Source: Ruminococcus sp.
GTDB taxonomy: Bacteria > Bacillota > Clostridia > Oscillospirales > Acutalibacteraceae
Assembly (NCBI GenBank): GCA_017410265.1
Contig: JAFQRC010000003.1
Span: forward strand, 1-64,000
Length of the DNA stretch: 64,000 bases
Direction: 5' to 3'
The position numbers and the translations under genes were made by a program. Shown one piece after another: positions 54,190-63,967 of this stretch. Position 1 is the stretch's first letter, and every line of letters begins with the position of its first letter. Under the pieces are notes generated by a model. It saw only the letters and a program-made list of their open reading frames with translations. It did no database searches and was not told the DNA's origin.

Positions 54190-54675
54190 TTAGGTTGCCT
54201 GCAAAACCAGAGCGTCAGTCGTACAAAGAGAGTCCAGACAAACCGCTGTGGCTATGCTGTGTATTTCATATTTATTATCACTTATATTTATTTCAAGTGC
54301 ATCGTGTGAGGTAGAAAACCTCCTGCAGACACACGAAACAACTGTATTGTCGATATCAAGTATATCGTACGATTTATTAAGCACATCGCCTCTGATATGA
54401 AGAGGTGCACCGTGGTAGGTCACCGACATTTTATCCTTCGGTGTAGCAATAGCAAGGTGAAAAGCACAGTTTTCTCCGGATACATAACAAGCTTTTAAAC
54501 GTGGAAGCTGGGCATCCCTGATTTTAGCAACACACTCTTCTTTTCGCATAATATACACACGGTGCGATGAATGTGCGTGCTTGCCGATGATTTTATAAAG
54601 CTCCTCACCTGTATCAGAGAAAACAATATATCTTGAATTTTCGTTTGATTTATCGCGTTTAACTATAATTTTCAC
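54190..54675 (-). CDS. Conserved protein, possibly LURP-one/tubby-like beta-barrel
   Basis: About 161 aa, no signal peptide. Alternating strands (RYIVFSDTGEELYKIIGKH, RVYIMRKEECVAKIRD, KMSVTYHGAPLHIRG) end with YEIHSIATAVCLDSLC, a pattern like LURP-one-related proteins (a small tubby-like barrel of unknown bacterial function). Seven or eight Cys are notable. The start is probably GTG at 54675 (CGGTGG upstream); a TTG nine codons earlier lacks an SD. It lies between nadE and the Lrp gene on the same strand. Confidence 0.5.
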   Translation of the reverse strand: MKIIVKRDKSNENSRYIVFSDTGEELYKIIGKHAHSSHRVYIMRKEECVAKIRDAQLPRLKACYVSGENCAFHLAIATPKDKMSVTYHGAPLHIRGDVLNKSYDILDIDNTVVSCVCRRFSTSHDALEINISDNKYEIHSIATAVCLDSLCTTDALVLQAT

Positions 54676-54710
54676 TTGTACCACCGAAGTTATTATTAAC
54701 AAAAGGGGGC

Positions 54711-56624
54711 TTACAATTCATTTATGCGCTCAATCCACTGCTTAAACTGCATATCGGAAGGCATCTTCAGATCGCTTCTCGGAGAAAGGCTTATAATACT
54801 CACCTTAGGGCCATCCGGCATACATGAGCGTTTGAACTGCTGGGTAAAGAAACGAATGTAGAATTTCTGCATCATTTTCTTTATTGTGTAGCGGTCGTAT
54901 TCACCCTCAAAAGCCTTGAGTGCCATGTAAAAGATTTTTTCAGGTGAAAAGCCGTATCGCATAAAATAGTACAAAAAGAAGTCGTGGAGCTCATATGGAC
55001 CAACTACCTCTTCAGTAACCTGAGATATCTCGCCACTCTCAGTCGGCGGCAAAAGCTCAGGAGAAACAGGAGTGTTGAGAATATCTTTGAGAATTGCCGA
55101 AATCTCCCCATTCGATTTTTTAGATTCAAAATCAACGAGATATCTGACCATAGTTTTCGGAACAGAGGCGTTGACTCCATACATAGACATATGGTCACCG
55201 TTGTAGGTTGCCCATCCCAGAGCAAGTTCTGAAAGGTCACCTGTACCGACTACCAGTGCTCCGAGCTTATTGGCTATATCCATCAGCACCATAGTGCGTT
55301 GTCGTGCCTGAGAGTTTTCGTAGGTTGTATCAAGCTTGTTTATATCGTGGCCGATATCCTCAAAATGCTGTTTCACAGCTTTAGTAATATCAACTAGTGA
55401 AAAATCTGCACCATAAGAAACAGACAGTTTTTCAGCATTTGTTTTAGTTCGGTTTGTTGTGCCAAAGCACGGCATGGACACAGCGTGCAATCTATTTCTT
55501 TCAAGAGAGAGTATATCAAGTGCTTTAACGCTGACAATAAGAGCGAGTGTGCTATCAAGTCCTCCTGATACACCAACTACCAAGTCCTTTATAGACGCGC
55601 TCTGCATTCGGGATGCAAGTCCCACCGCCTGCATAGTCAGCACATCTTCGCACATACTTTCAATCTCTGCTGTTGTACCAGGAATGAAAGGATGTCTACC
55701 AAACTTTCTGTTTAAGTTAGTTTGCTTTAAGGTAACATCAAAGCTTACCCTCTCAGTTTTTTTGTCAGTACATGTACTTACAAAGTTATTGTTCTTTCTG
55801 CGCTCAAAGACAAGTCGCTCTACATCAATATCAGCGTAAGTAATCCCCTCAGAAAATTTCACCGACTCACCAAGAATTGTACCGTTTTCAGCGATTATAC
55901 TATGAGCTGAATATACAGCGTCAGTTGTACTCTCTCCAGGACCTGCACACGCATAAAGATATGCACAGTTAAGCTTTTCACTCGTGACTTTTACTAAATC
56001 GCGCCTTGAGGATTTTCCTGCGTATTCAGAGCTTGCGGCTAAATTTACGATAACGGTAGCTTTGCCGTTGAGTGCAAGGTGCTGTGACGGTGAATAAACC
56101 GCACAAAGATCCTCGCAGATTTCAACACCGATTTTAAAGTCTTTGAGCTGATTGCACTCAAAAACAACATCGGAATTCAGATTAACTTCATGTCCTGCGT
56201 AGATGATTTTCTTATTTACTCCCTTACCTGAAGTAAAGTAACGCAATTCATAGTGTTCACCGTAGTTTGGCAAATATATCTTCGGGACTAAGCCTAAAAG
56301 CTCGCCTTTATAAATAACAGCTGCACAATTATAGAGTACATCATCAACAGAAACAGGAACTCCGACAACGGCAACTATTCCTAAAGACTTTGTTCTGTTC
56401 ATTATCTGCTCAACAGCAAATTCTGCCTGAGAAAGCAGAAAGTTATGCAAAAACATATCGCCACAGGTATAGCCTGTTACACAAAGCTCAGGAAATACAA
56501 CAAGTGTTGCACCATGCTGAGAAGCAAAAGATATCTGCGAGATAATCTGCTCGCTGTTATACACACAATCTCCGACCTTTATCGAGGGTGTAGCACACGC
56601 AGCTTTTACAAATCCGTAATTCAT
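54711..56624 (-). CDS. nadE: Glutamine-dependent NAD+ synthetase
   Basis: 637 aa fusion of an N-terminal nitrilase-type glutaminase and a C-terminal NAD synthetase. The glutaminase triad is seen as Glu in FPELCVTGY, Lys in VPKIYLPNYGEHYE and Cys in GVEICEDLC. The synthetase P-loop is VVGVSGGLDSTLAL, with GTGDLSELALGWATYNGD further on. It converts deamido-NAD to NAD with glutamine. TGGAGGAA lies before the ATG at 56624, which rejects a start 27 codons upstream. Confidence 0.94.
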   Translation of the reverse strand: MNYGFVKAACATPSIKVGDCVYNSEQIISQISFASQHGATLVVFPELCVTGYTCGDMFLHNFLLSQAEFAVEQIMNRTKSLGIVAVVGVPVSVDDVLYNCAAVIYKGELLGLVPKIYLPNYGEHYELRYFTSGKGVNKKIIYAGHEVNLNSDVVFECNQLKDFKIGVEICEDLCAVYSPSQHLALNGKATVIVNLAASSEYAGKSSRRDLVKVTSEKLNCAYLYACAGPGESTTDAVYSAHSIIAENGTILGESVKFSEGITYADIDVERLVFERRKNNNFVSTCTDKKTERVSFDVTLKQTNLNRKFGRHPFIPGTTAEIESMCEDVLTMQAVGLASRMQSASIKDLVVGVSGGLDSTLALIVSVKALDILSLERNRLHAVSMPCFGTTNRTKTNAEKLSVSYGADFSLVDITKAVKQHFEDIGHDINKLDTTYENSQARQRTMVLMDIANKLGALVVGTGDLSELALGWATYNGDHMSMYGVNASVPKTMVRYLVDFESKKSNGEISAILKDILNTPVSPELLPPTESGEISQVTEEVVGPYELHDFFLYYFMRYGFSPEKIFYMALKAFEGEYDRYTIKKMMQKFYIRFFTQQFKRSCMPDGPKVSIISLSPRSDLKMPSDMQFKQWIERINEL

Positions 56625-56697
56625 AAAGATTCCTCCAAAAAACCGAATACCAGCATTGTTCGATTCATAAAAAACTGAAGTTCTCATAAAAACAAAA

Positions 56698-56723
56698 ATA
56701 TCCATAACTACAGTTATGGATAT
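56698..56723 (-). terminator. Terminator of the O-antigen polymerase-like gene
   Basis: A perfect 11-bp stem ATATCCATAAC/GTTATGGATAT with a 4-base loop. On the minus strand TTTTTGTTTTT follows. It separates the polysaccharide genes from nadE. Confidence 0.8.
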
Positions 56724-56763
56724 TATAACCTATATTCACGATTTTTACAAGCGTTCAGACGAT

Positions 56764-58224
56764 TTATAAAATAGATTTTCTCACCTTTCGTCTGAATAAA
56801 TATACACCTTCCTGATAATCAGGCTCATAATTACACAGAAAACAGCTGACATAACCCATAATCAGCCAGAAGAAAAGCACGGTAAAGGACACATCGTACA
56901 ACAGTGCTTTCTCAAAAAAAGCGTAGACAAGGTATGCACAAAGGAAAGAATACATACACGGAAGAATACTTTCCTTGAGGTTTTTAGCCTTAAAAACATG
57001 GATAGAAATATGCTTTGCAAATCGCAGTCCGAATATTGAAAATAGCACAAACCCGAATATTCCCGAGCACACCAAAATAGTAGCGTAGCCGTTGTGGAAG
57101 TCAGTTGCAAATTTTGATAGTGCTTCGCCGTAAATATCGGAAAAAGCAATACCGTTGTCAAATTTATTCTCGCCGAAATCATAAACATTACCCTTACCGA
57201 TGCCAAACAACGGAAAATCAGAAAACAGCGACGCTGCCTGACGCCAAAGTCTTAAACGACCACTATCAAGATTTTTGTTTATATGGCTGAAGGTGATTCG
57301 CTCAGTAGCGTAGAAAATGTCATCTTCGATTTCTTCATCGTTAAGACTCTGTATACCCACTTCGGCTTTATCTAAAATCTCTGTAAAACCCGCCTGAGTA
57401 AAATATCTGACGAAGAAAGCACTGCCGACAATAAACGCACCTGCTACCACTAAAGCGAGAAGTTTAGTGACAACCTGCTTTTTAGAAAACTCGCGTTCCG
57501 AACCGAACATTTTGTAGAGCACGAAGGTGATAACATAGAATACAAGCAGTACAATCGCACCATTTGAATCACATAAAAACAGACACATTGAGTTAATTGC
57601 AGCAGCACTGAGCAACCAGATTGTAGACACTCTCTCCTGCCCTGACAGCTCAATGAAATTTGATTTAGTCAGCATATGGACACAAAAAAGTGCAACAACT
57701 GACACAAAACCAAGAGTATTAGGGTTAGAATAAATACCCGTGAAGCGGTTTTCATAGATGATAAACTTTATCGACATAACCTCGAAGCTGATACCAGCCA
57801 TAAGACAAGCAAGTCCGAGTACGCCAACGATTGTAGTAGTGTATACGATAAAACGACAAACCCCGTACAGCTCGCGTCTGAAATTCAGATGCTTTTCAGT
57901 ATGCAATGCATAGAAAATAAAGAAGCAAATCGCAACATGGAGCTGGATAACAATATTGTAAAAAAAGTTGTTTTTAATATGTATAACCGCGGTCACTGTG
58001 GAAAATATCAAAAAAACTAAAAGCCACAGTCCAAAGCGGGTTTTAGAAAACACACTTCGCTTTTGCTCGTTATAAATGAGCAGAAAAACGCCCCACAAAA
58101 ACAGAAAAACCAAGCCGACATAGGCAGGAATCTGAACAAAAGATACATTACAGAAAAACAGACAAACTATATAGCTGATTCTGAAATACGAATTATTCGT
58201 AAGCGTAGCTCTCAGCTTATCCAC
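56764..58224 (-). CDS. O-antigen ligase/polymerase-like membrane protein
   Basis: 486 aa, about eleven membrane helices. A large external loop precedes GIGKGNVYDFGEN and ATDFHNGYATILVCSG, the region typical of Wzy_C/WaaL (PF04932) proteins, where conserved His and Gly residues act in glycan polymer transfer. The start is GTG with AAAGGAG upstream. It lies 42 bases after the sugar transferase gene, but no flippase or other glycosyltransferase is nearby, so the pair is a minimal, split polysaccharide set. Confidence 0.8.
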   Translation of the reverse strand: MDKLRATLTNNSYFRISYIVCLFFCNVSFVQIPAYVGLVFLFLWGVFLLIYNEQKRSVFSKTRFGLWLLVFLIFSTVTAVIHIKNNFFYNIVIQLHVAICFFIFYALHTEKHLNFRRELYGVCRFIVYTTTIVGVLGLACLMAGISFEVMSIKFIIYENRFTGIYSNPNTLGFVSVVALFCVHMLTKSNFIELSGQERVSTIWLLSAAAINSMCLFLCDSNGAIVLLVFYVITFVLYKMFGSEREFSKKQVVTKLLALVVAGAFIVGSAFFVRYFTQAGFTEILDKAEVGIQSLNDEEIEDDIFYATERITFSHINKNLDSGRLRLWRQAASLFSDFPLFGIGKGNVYDFGENKFDNGIAFSDIYGEALSKFATDFHNGYATILVCSGIFGFVLFSIFGLRFAKHISIHVFKAKNLKESILPCMYSFLCAYLVYAFFEKALLYDVSFTVLFFWLIMGYVSCFLCNYEPDYQEGVYLFRRKVRKSIL

Positions 58225-58266
58225 TTTTGTTCACTCCTTTATCGACCGGGTTTTCAGTTCAAATTA

Positions 58267-58959
58267 TTAAAAAATAACCTGCTTCACAGTTTCAAACATG
58301 AGATATATATCGCGTCTGAAGCCAAAGCGCTCGATGTATCTGAGGTTGTATACCATTTTCTGAGGAAGAATCTCGGTAAGATAAATCTCATCAATTTTTT
58401 CGGGGTCTTTTACTGCACCGATGATTTCGTCCTCGTCTTTATATTTTATGCTGGCAAGGGAAGTTACACCTGCGGGCATAAGTAAAGTTGCGTACATTTC
58501 GTCTGTGTAGCACTCAACATATCTTGTTACTTCAGGGCGAGTGCCAACGATGCTCATCTTTCCTGATAATACATGGAAAATCTGCGGAAGCTCATCGAGT
58601 CGCATTTTGCGAAGAAGATTACCCACCTTTGTGATTCTGCTGTCGTTTTCAGTAGTTAAAAGTCCTGCTTTATCAGCTCCGACTTTCATAGTGCGAAACT
58701 TCAGAATATCAAACTTCTTTCCGTAGGTTGTGACACGCTCTTGTTTATACAGTACAGGACCTTTTGACGATAACTTTATCATAAGAGAAATAACTAGCAT
58801 CGGGATAATCAGTATGACTATCATTATCAAAGAAAGCACTATATCCATAACACGCTTTACAACTAAGCTTTTACGCTTTTTGTACAGGATATCGTAGTAG
58901 CGCTTAACATCATCATTTTGAAACTCACTGGGCAAATTTTCAAAGGGCTTTAGTATCAT
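58267..58959 (-). CDS. Undecaprenyl-phosphate sugar-1-phosphate transferase
   Basis: 230 aa monotopic phosphoglycosyl transferase. A basic N-terminus and one re-entrant membrane helix (about 38-62) are followed by the catalytic core: YKQERVTTYGKKFDILKFRTM, RMRLDELPQ-like RLDELPQIFHVLSGKMS and VGTRPEV. It starts glycan assembly by loading a sugar phosphate on the lipid carrier. GGAGGA is placed for the ATG at 58959; an in-frame GTG eight to nine codons upstream overlaps the SD. Confidence 0.9.
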   Translation of the reverse strand: MILKPFENLPSEFQNDDVKRYYDILYKKRKSLVVKRVMDIVLSLIMIVILIIPMLVISLMIKLSSKGPVLYKQERVTTYGKKFDILKFRTMKVGADKAGLLTTENDSRITKVGNLLRKMRLDELPQIFHVLSGKMSIVGTRPEVTRYVECYTDEMYATLLMPAGVTSLASIKYKDEDEIIGAVKDPEKIDEIYLTEILPQKMVYNLRYIERFGFRRDIYLMFETVKQVIF

Positions 58960-59006
58960 TAATAAATCCTCCAAAAACACTTTCAAAATTCTTAAAATTT
59001 GAATGT

Positions 59007-59035
59007 ATTATACACCTAAAAAAAGATTTTTTCAA
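59007..59035 (-). promoter_or_regulatory. Promoter of the sugar transferase-polymerase pair
   Basis: On the minus strand TTGAAA (59030-59035), 17-base spacer, TATAAT (59007-59012). Confidence 0.75.
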
Positions 59036-59115
59036 TAGGTTCTAAAAATTTGACAATTATCACGAAAAGTGGTGAATTCTTTACATTTTTGTCAAAAGAT
59101 TATCTATCTTATTTC

Positions 59116-59144
59116 TTGACTAATAGGGATATACAGAGTAAAAT
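59116..59144 (+). promoter_or_regulatory. Promoter of the DUF1292 gene
   Basis: TTGACT (59116-59121), 17-base spacer, TAAAAT (59139-59144), 29 bases before the ATG. Confidence 0.75.
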
Positions 59145-59172
59145 TATTATATACTAAAAAGGAGCTAAGAAT

Positions 59173-59463
59173 ATGGATAAAGAATTTGCACCAGATCTTA
59201 TTACTCTCATTGACGACGAGAATGTTGAACACAACTTTGAAATAATTGACACTATCGAAAACGAAAAGGGTCTTTTCTACGCGTTGTACCCTATCTTCGA
59301 CGACGCCGAAGCCGCTGTTGCTGACGACGGCGAATACTACATTATGGAAGTTATCGAAGAAGATGGCGAGGAGCAGCTCGCTGAAGTTGACGATGACGAT
59401 TTACTCGACGAACTCGCTGAAATTTTCGAAAAGAGGTTCGAGGAGCTTTTTACTGAAGAGTAA
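59173..59463 (+). CDS. DUF1292 family protein (YrzB-like)
   Basis: 96 aa, strongly acidic. ITLIDDENVEHNFEIIDTIE and YYIMEVIEEDGEEQL match DUF1292, a small Firmicutes family of unknown function often found near alaS/yrrK genes. No signal peptide. GGAG precedes the ATG. The structured RNA starts within about 10 bases of its stop and may share its promoter. Confidence 0.82.
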   Translation: MDKEFAPDLITLIDDENVEHNFEIIDTIENEKGLFYALYPIFDDAEAAVADDGEYYIMEVIEEDGEEQLAEVDDDDLLDELAEIFEKRFEELFTEE

Positions 59464-59470
59464 TTATCTT

Positions 59471-59654
59471 CCTGCCTGATTCGCGAATCGGTGAAAATAA
59501 CCCTACAACCTTTAAATCGGGAGTTTTACTCCGTCAGCGGTGTGCAGACCTCCCCTTTCGGGACGAAGGGAGCCTAAAGCTGAAGGGTGGACACCCACCT
59601 GTCACTTCGTAGGCAGGTTATGTTAAGCCGATACGGTCAGGCGGGGCTTTTTTT
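59471..59654 (+). ncRNA. ssrS: Structured RNA with terminator, 6S RNA candidate
   Basis: About 180 bases without a reading frame. The ends pair: CCTGCCTGA (59471-59479) with TCAGGCGGG (59637-59645), then ATCGG with CCGAT. Inside are further stems (GGAG/CTCC, CTCCC/GGGAG, GGTGG/CCACC, CCTAC/GTAGG). GGGGC followed by seven T ends the element. A closed rod of 180-200 nt with internal bulges is the 6S RNA layout, and 6S RNA binds the sigma-A RNA polymerase. The assignment rests on size and shape, so another structured RNA is possible. Confidence 0.5.
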
Positions 59655-59678
59655 ATAATTAATAATAGGAGAACTATA

Positions 59679-60641
59679 ATGAAAATTTCTGTTTTAGGTT
59701 GCGGTCGTTGGGGCAGCTGTATCGCATGGTATTTAGACAAAATCGGTCACGATGTGATATCATGCGGTCTTGAAAGTGCACCTGAGCTGATACAGCTCAG
59801 AGATACACATAAAAATGACTATCTTACATATCCGAAGTCGATTGAGGTTACTTCAGACCTAGAAAAAGCTGTTTCTCACGCTGAAACTATCATCATTTCG
59901 ATTTCATCGCAGTATCTGCGTTCATATATGAATGATATTTCTAAATATCCGCTCGAGGGCAAAAATATTGTTCTTTGTATGAAAGGTGTTGAGGTTGACA
60001 CCGGTTGCAGACTAAGCGAAGTAATCGCTTCTTTTGTTGACCAGAGCAAAACTCCGATTGCTGTCTGGGTTGGTCCGGGTCATCCGCAGGATTATGTCAA
60101 GGGTATCCCTAACTGTATGGTTATTGACTCAGAAAACGAAGAGGTTAAGCAATTGCTCGTTAACGAGTTTTCTTCTGACCTCATCAGATTTTACATAGGC
60201 ACTGACCTTATCGGTAGTGAAATCGGCGCAGCAGCTAAGAATGTCATCGGCATCGCCGCTGGTATGCTCGACGGTATCGGCTACACATCTTTAAAAGGTG
60301 CACTTATGGCAAGAGCACCCAGAGAAATCAGTAGACTTATCGATGCGATGGGTGGTTTTGGAATATCTGCTTATGGTCTTTGTCACCTAGGCGACTACGA
60401 AGCAACACTTTTCTCCCCTTGGAGCCACAACAGACGCTATGGCGAAAGCTACTCAAAGGGTGAAAAATTCGAAAAACTCGCTGAGGGTGTTATGACATCA
60501 AAAGCACTTTACAAATTAAGCTTGAAATATGACGTCGAAATGCCAATCACAACAGCTATTTACAACATCTTATTTGAAAATAAAGACTTTAAAACCGAGC
60601 TTTCCAGACTCTTTGAACGCTCAGTTAAACAGGAATTCTGA
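59679..60641 (+). CDS. gpsA: Glycerol-3-phosphate dehydrogenase (NAD(P)+), GpsA family
   Basis: 320 aa. The nucleotide motif is LGCGRWGSCIAWYLDKIGHDV. The substrate Lys is in GAAAKNVIGIAAG, and KGALMARAPREISRL is the GpsA C-terminal helix region. One oddity is WVGPGHPQDYVKGIPN where most GpsA proteins have GPSFAxE; a divergent subfamily is therefore likely. GpsA makes sn-glycerol-3-phosphate for membrane lipids. TAGGAGAA precedes the ATG. Confidence 0.85.
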   Translation: MKISVLGCGRWGSCIAWYLDKIGHDVISCGLESAPELIQLRDTHKNDYLTYPKSIEVTSDLEKAVSHAETIIISISSQYLRSYMNDISKYPLEGKNIVLCMKGVEVDTGCRLSEVIASFVDQSKTPIAVWVGPGHPQDYVKGIPNCMVIDSENEEVKQLLVNEFSSDLIRFYIGTDLIGSEIGAAAKNVIGIAAGMLDGIGYTSLKGALMARAPREISRLIDAMGGFGISAYGLCHLGDYEATLFSPWSHNRRYGESYSKGEKFEKLAEGVMTSKALYKLSLKYDVEMPITTAIYNILFENKDFKTELSRLFERSVKQEF

Positions 60642-60657
60642 TTTTCATTACATACAA

Positions 60658-60684
60658 AAACACCGTGTGAATCACACGGTGTTT
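60658..60684. terminator. Bidirectional terminator between gpsA and groEL
   Basis: AAACACCGTGTG and CACACGGTGTTT pair with a 3-base loop, followed by ATTTTTGTTTT on the plus strand. It ends gpsA and, in reverse, groEL. Confidence 0.85.
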
Positions 60685-60716
60685 ATTTTTGTTTTATTTA
60701 ATTCTTCAAAAGAATA

Positions 60717-62357
<1,641 letters not shown>

Positions 62358-62642
62358 TTATTCTACAATTGCTAAGATATCGCTCTGGCGTACAATTGTG
62401 TATTCCTCGCCGTCAATCTTAACCTCTGTACCTGCGTATTTTGAAGTGATAACCTTATCACCTACATTAACGTACATTTTAACTTCGTTTCCGTCAACAA
62501 AGCCACCAGGACCAACAGCAACAACATTAGCGTACTGTGGCTTCTCCTGTGCCTGTGATGAAAGAACGATACCGCTGGCAGTAGTCTGCTCAGCATTATC
62601 GAGTTTTAGAACAACTCTGTCAATAAGTGGTTTGATAGTCAT
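62358..62642 (-). CDS. groES: Co-chaperonin GroES (10 kDa)
   Basis: 94 aa. PLIDRVVLKLDNAEQTTASGIVL contains the mobile loop that contacts GroEL, and VGDKVITSKYAGTEVKIDGEEY is the conserved end. First gene of the operon, with GGGAGGA before the ATG. Confidence 0.96.
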   Translation of the reverse strand: MTIKPLIDRVVLKLDNAEQTTASGIVLSSQAQEKPQYANVVAVGPGGFVDGNEVKMYVNVGDKVITSKYAGTEVKIDGEEYTIVRQSDILAIVE

Positions 62643-62671
62643 ATATATCCTCCCGGTAAATTATAAAGAAA

Positions 62672-62698
62672 TTAGCACTCGCGCTTCTCGAGTGCTAA
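62672..62698. promoter_or_regulatory. CIRCE operator (HrcA binding site)
   Basis: TTAGCACTC, 9 bases, GAGTGCTAA: an exact match to the CIRCE consensus. It lies between the promoter and groES, so HrcA represses groES-groEL until heat stress. Confidence 0.97.
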
Positions 62699-62702
62699 TT
62701 AT

Positions 62703-62731
62703 ATTTTAAACCAATTTCTGTAAAAAATCAA
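62703..62731 (-). promoter_or_regulatory. Promoter of groES-groEL
   Basis: On the minus strand TTGATT (62726-62731), 17-base spacer, TAAAAT (62703-62708), directly before the CIRCE element. Confidence 0.8.
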
Positions 62732-62766
62732 GTGCAATTTGTCACTTCACAAATTATTTACATTTG

Positions 62767-63831
62767 TTACTCCATAATCGCGATATCAAGAATATCTCTG
62801 CTGAGTTCTATGTCGAGTTTTTTCATTGCATTTTCATTTATATGCAGATAACACTCGTAAATATACGCAATCGGGGTAGTTGCCGGCTCGGACTTACCTG
62901 TCAGTATATCAAGTGCTATATCGCCCGCCGCACCGCCGATAGACGGATAGTTGATAACACCTGTGGAGAAACAACCTTTTTCAAGCATTGTAAGATTACC
63001 ACAGACAATCGGGATATTATTCTCATAAGAAAAGTCTACGATAGGTTTAATGTTTTTGTTGATATATGCGTCAACAGGAGCATAAATAATCTCTACCCCG
63101 TCTTCTTTCATACTTTCTAAAGCTGCTTCAATCTCATCAGCATCTTTAACAGGATACTTGACATATTCAATGTTAACCTGTTCTGTCTGCGCTTCTTTCT
63201 CACCGATCAACGCCTGAGTTACGGAATTTTCGTTAGTAGCTAAATAAATAGCACCTATTTTCTTCGTGTCAGGGAACATCAGCTTAATTGAATCAATCTG
63301 CTCAAAACACGGAGTATAGTCAGACACGCCGGTTACATTACCACCTGGTGCCTCATTAGATTCAACATAGTCCTCAAGCTCAGGCTCCTGCACCGCTCCG
63401 AAAACAATCGGAATTTCGGTAGTCATAGAAGCTGCAAGCTTTGTAGTAAATGGACCGATAGTGAAAATCAGGTCGTAGTCCTCGTCAATAAACCGCTTTA
63501 TAACTTCCTCGCATTTATCATTATCCTCTTCCAGATTATAGTCGAGGATAATATTATTATTATTTATGTAGCCATTGGCAGCAAGCTCCGCAATAAAACC
63601 CTGATAAACATTATTCGCATTCTCAACATTGGAATGCTGAATGATACCTACAGTGTAAATCTCCTGGGGCTCTGTCGGTGCTTCGTCAACAGTAGCTACT
63701 TCATCTACAGTAGAAACAGGTTGTGTAGCTTCCGGAGCAATTTTCGACGCACGATATACAGCAAAGAAAACACCACCGAGGATAGCTAAAATCAACACAA
63801 TATTCACGATAAGTACAAGATGTTTCTTCAC
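62767..63831 (-). CDS. ABC-type substrate-binding protein (TrpX/PF04392-like), membrane-anchored
   Basis: 354 aa with GTG start (AAAGGATG upstream). One N-terminal membrane helix (about 6-26) lacks a lipobox Cys, so the protein is anchored by the helix. A Thr/Glu/Pro linker is followed by the ABC_sub_bind fold: VGIIQHSNVENANNVYQGF, IIFTIGPFTTKLA-like DLIFTIGPFTTK, GAVQEPELE, NVTGVSDYTP and GAIYLATNENSV. Homologues bind tryptophan or other small ligands. No permease or ATPase gene follows downstream; groES starts there. It may be an orphan receptor. Confidence 0.8.
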   Translation of the reverse strand: MKKHLVLIVNIVLILAILGGVFFAVYRASKIAPEATQPVSTVDEVATVDEAPTEPQEIYTVGIIQHSNVENANNVYQGFIAELAANGYINNNNIILDYNLEEDNDKCEEVIKRFIDEDYDLIFTIGPFTTKLAASMTTEIPIVFGAVQEPELEDYVESNEAPGGNVTGVSDYTPCFEQIDSIKLMFPDTKKIGAIYLATNENSVTQALIGEKEAQTEQVNIEYVKYPVKDADEIEAALESMKEDGVEIIYAPVDAYINKNIKPIVDFSYENNIPIVCGNLTMLEKGCFSTGVINYPSIGGAAGDIALDILTGKSEPATTPIAYIYECYLHINENAMKKLDIELSRDILDIAIME

Positions 63832-63867
63832 AAAATCATCCTTTCCCTATTTATATATATTGCTTGC

Positions 63868-63896
63868 ATTTTACAGTAATAGCACAGATTTGTCAA
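63868..63896 (-). promoter_or_regulatory. Promoter of the substrate-binding protein gene
   Basis: On the minus strand TTGACA (63891-63896), 17-base spacer, TAAAAT (63868-63873). Confidence 0.8.
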
Positions 63897-63938
63897 ACAA
63901 AGACCTATTCTAAGCTAAATTTAAGACGAATAATAAAA

Positions 63939-63962
63939 AAGACACCTGCTAACAGGTGTCTT
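63939..63962 (-). terminator. Terminator of a gene entering from the right edge
   Basis: AAGACACCTG-CTAA-CAGGTGTCTT with TTTTTATTATT on the minus strand. It implies that a minus-strand transcript ends here. Confidence 0.8.
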
Positions 63963-63967
63963 AAAAT

